Shown here: piece after piece, positions 30,451 to 32,103 of the stretch
Layout of the letters: the number at the start of each line of letters is the position of its first letter
Numbering within the stretch: the stretch's first letter is position 1
IMG/VR virus record: IMGVR_UViG_3300032311_000203
Coordinates: 1 to 32,103 of that record
Origin: a virus
Strand: one strand, 5' to 3'
DNA length: 32,103 bases
Notes under the pieces: generated by a model
The model's input: only the letters and a program-made list of their open reading frames with translations
What the model was told of the DNA's origin: nothing
The model's database searches: none
Translations under genes and position numbers: made by a program

Positions 30451-31056
30451 TTATTCAAAGTTACACCATATTAATGAACTATCGGATACAGGTCCAAATC
30501 CAATTCTTTCATAATATGATTTTAATCTATCAATGCATTTCTTTTCATCTTTTGTTGGGAAATTATCATCTGGATATGGTATTAAATAAATTGGTATATT
30601 CATCTCCTCAGATAAATCATATAACTTATTCATTACTTCTGTCCCAACTCCTTTATTTCTTAATTCTTTATTGATGTTAATACCATACAACATAACACCA
30701 TCTGAATATGGAGCGAACATTAATCTACCATAATCTTCATTTACAACTATAAAATCTGATGCATATAGGGATATCTTCATTACTTTGTAATCCTCTCTTT
30801 GAGATGCATACTCAACAATCTCATCATAATACCAATTTGGAATAATGTTTATATCTGCATTTTCAAAGATTGTTTCATTTGCCTTATTCATAAAATTTGA
30901 AAATGGTTTAGTTGATGGAGTTAATCCACACCATCCTATTGTATTTGTTCCATTAATTTGAATAGGTCCCCATACTACATCCGTTACTGCAGTATTATTT
31001 TTAAATACAGGAGACCAATCTTTTTTAGGTTTACTTACTAATTTAAATTTGCTCAT
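30451..31056 (-). CDS. GNAT-family N-acetyltransferase
   Basis: This 201-residue protein has the GNAT acetyl-CoA site near residues 121-150: LYGININKELRNKGVGTEVM with R133, G136 and G138 of the (R/Q)xxGxG loop, followed by the helix NKLYDLSEEMNIPI. A second motif, LKSYYERIGF (179-188), is the usual last helix and Tyr region. Residues 1-100 are specific, with WGPIQINGTNTIGWCGLTPS, and probably choose the substrate. No signal peptide is present. The substrate cannot be read from sequence. Some phage GNATs modify host polymerase or toxins or small molecules. It lies 22 bases after the SEC-C gene, likely on one transcript from promoter P3. Confidence 0.75.
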   Translation of the reverse strand: MSKFKLVSKPKKDWSPVFKNNTAVTDVVWGPIQINGTNTIGWCGLTPSTKPFSNFMNKANETIFENADINIIPNWYYDEIVEYASQREDYKVMKISLYASDFIVVNEDYGRLMFAPYSDGVMLYGININKELRNKGVGTEVMNKLYDLSEEMNIPIYLIPYPDDNFPTKDEKKCIDRLKSYYERIGFGPVSDSSLIWCNFE

Positions 31057-31078
31057 AACTTATTTAGTTTATTGTAAT

Positions 31079-31576
31079 TTAAAATTTTTCTGATGCATAA
31101 CCATAAGTCATTCCATTATAGTTATCATTTTTAATGTAACCTAATGTAGTAAGAATATGAATATCTTGCATTATACACATAGTTGATTTTAATATATTCT
31201 CATCTCCAAAATTTACATTTGCAATACAATGCTTTTCTTTTCTTCTTTCACTACCAATAGTATGTAAATTCCAATATTTGATACTATCTTCTAAATGTTT
31301 GAAACACTCCTTTGCATCAAACTCTTCACCAGTTTTTTCCAAATCTTCTAACTCAGCCTCTGTCATTTTAAAAACAGCAGTTGATAACATATTAGCTTGT
31401 TCATAACCCATTACACCAAATGAGAACCCATCTAATGTATCATCTTTATAATAAGCACCAAATGTATTGATGTATTCATTTTTGGGTTGATTAGTTTGGC
31501 TAGTTTTCATACAACATTTTTTGTACTTAATACCTGAACCACAATTACATTTTTCGTTTCTTTCTTGATTTTTCAT
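31079..31576 (-). CDS. SEC-C zinc-motif protein
   Basis: This 165-residue protein starts with a SEC-C motif: RNEKCNCGSGIKYKKCC, with C10-x-C12 and C21-C22 (CxC-x8-CC), which normally binds one zinc ion. In SecA this motif mediates SecB contact. In many stand-alone proteins its partner is unknown. The remaining part (INTFGAYYKDDTLDGFSFGV, LDKTG-like helices, CIMQDIHILTTLGYIKNDNY) is unfamiliar. Promoter P3 (31627-31658) lies about 45 bases before its ATG, so it heads the accessory transcript with the GNAT gene. A host-interaction role is plausible but unproven. Confidence 0.75.
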   Translation of the reverse strand: MKNQERNEKCNCGSGIKYKKCCMKTSQTNQPKNEYINTFGAYYKDDTLDGFSFGVMGYEQANMLSTAVFKMTEAELEDLEKTGEEFDAKECFKHLEDSIKYWNLHTIGSERRKEKHCIANVNFGDENILKSTMCIMQDIHILTTLGYIKNDNYNGMTYGYASEKF

Positions 31577-31626
31577 TTTTTTATTTGTTTTAAATTTTAA
31601 ATTGTTTATCTCTTAATCTTATAAAG

Positions 31627-31658
31627 CTAATATACAACATTTTTTTGGGATTTCCAAA
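31627..31658 (-). promoter_or_regulatory. Promoter P3 for the SEC-C / GNAT / HNH transcript
   Basis: TTTG (31658-31655) in TGTTTGGAAATCCC, exactly 20 bp, then TATATTAG (31634-31627). The upstream motif nearly repeats that of P2 at 311-325. The expected start is near 31620, about 45 bases before the SEC-C gene. Confidence 0.6.
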
Positions 31659-31660
31659 CA

Positions 31661-31734
31661 TTTTCTTACCTATTAAGAAAAGTTTTTTATAACTAATTGA
31701 TTATCAATCAGTTAGCTAAATCATTGATTATCAA
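31661..31734. repeat. Small repeats between the FG-GAP-like gene and P3
   Basis: TTTTCTTA and TAAGAAAA (31661-31668, 31674-31681) form an AT-only 8-bp hairpin with no good T-tract on the minus strand. A 12-bp direct repeat ATTGATTATCAA occurs at 31696-31707 and 31723-31734. Either could be an operator for P3; neither is strong evidence. Confidence 0.35.
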
Positions 31735-32103
31735 CGAAATGTGTACTTAACCCATTTATTATTTATCTTTTTATAACCATTGGTTTTACTATCACTATAA
31801 TTCTCCGCTACAATATCTACCACCCCATCCTTGTCCATATCATCAAATTTAAAGGAACTCCATCCGTAACTATCCATATTTCCTTCCGCTTTACCACCAT
31901 CTAATGGGTTATCGAAATAGGTATCATCTAAAAGGTATTTACCATTTGAATCGATATACACGAGTATTTTAGATATACCATCGTTGTTTTGTCTTAATTG
32001 TATAATATCTTTTTTACCATCTGAGTTCATATCAAATAATTCTAAATCCATTATGGCTTTCCATTCCTTTTCTTGTTCAAAATTATAAACTTTAGAATCA
32101 GTA
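31731..32103 (-). CDS. FG-GAP/VCBS-like repeat protein, 5' end outside the window
   Basis: The frame is open up to the window edge, so the protein is partial here; its visible part begins TDSKVYNFEQEKEWKA ahead of an internal ATG at 32051. Two DxNxDG or DxDxDG loops occur, FDMNSDGKKDIIQL and FDDMDKDGVVDIV, each followed by a strand. This is the calcium-binding repeat pattern of FG-GAP/VCBS blades. Such domains mostly act in surface or secreted binding proteins. At least 123 residues are visible, with the C-terminus KKINNKWVKYTFR. The function in a phage is unknown to me; adhesion or a lipoprotein-like role cannot be judged without the N-terminus. Confidence 0.65.
   Translation of the reverse strand, partial: TDSKVYNFEQEKEWKAIMDLELFDMNSDGKKDIIQLRQNNDGISKILVYIDSNGKYLLDDTYFDNPLDGGKAEGNMDSYGWSSFKFDDMDKDGVVDIVAENYSDSKTNGYKKINNKWVKYTFR

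Overview
The window is a 32.1-kb AT-rich stretch of a tailed bacteriophage (Caudoviricetes), most likely infecting a member of the Bacteroidota. Three things support the host assignment. Start codons follow A-rich leaders and mostly lack Shine-Dalgarno sites. The promoters match the Bacteroidota form TTTG-N19/20-TAnnTT(T/A)G. The structural proteins belong to families I associate with flavobacterial and other Bacteroidota siphoviruses. I see a tail tube and a tape measure but no sheath, so a long non-contractile tail is the simplest reading. No integrase, DNA polymerase, tRNA, CRISPR array or clear lysis enzyme is visible, so this is a piece of a larger genome.

Almost everything lies on the minus strand and reads from right to left. 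The right end (about 30.0-32.1 kb) is an accessory block: a partial DxDxDG-repeat (FG-GAP-like) protein, a SEC-C protein, a GNAT acetyltransferase and a NUMOD4/HNH endonuclease, closed by a terminator at 29.95 kb. A gene-poor stretch follows (29.5-30.0 kb). A promoter at 29.52-29.55 kb then opens a long late operon. Its first part holds small unknown proteins, a sigma-70-like factor, a small membrane protein, a second HNH gene, a GIY-YIG-like protein and the small and large terminase subunits.

The next part (24.5-19.3 kb) has a gene pair with a T9 run that looks like a -1 frameshift site of the tail-assembly-chaperone kind, a 971-residue fibre and a glycine-rich adhesin. The head module is scaffold, major capsid protein, tail tube and portal. 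The major capsid and tail-tube genes are each followed by an intrinsic terminator inside the operon. The connector and tail module (15.1-5.0 kb) contains head-tail connector and completion proteins, a second fibre, two or three baseplate proteins, a glycosyltransferase-like protein and the tape measure. The operon ends with an XkdF-like prohead protease, a decoration-like protein, a second glycine-rich protein with a 24-residue Thr/Ser tract, and small cysteine-containing proteins.

The left end (1-0.9 kb) differs. It carries a plus-strand gene for ribosomal protein bS21, convergent with the structural operon and sharing a bidirectional terminator with it. It also carries a small duplicated-motif protein flanked by two copies of a phage promoter. 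Points most worth a second look are the phage bS21, the promoter family with invariant 20-bp spacing, the frameshift pair, the glycosyltransferase together with the Thr-rich adhesin, adhesin genes embedded in the head module, and several small genes of about 50 codons.
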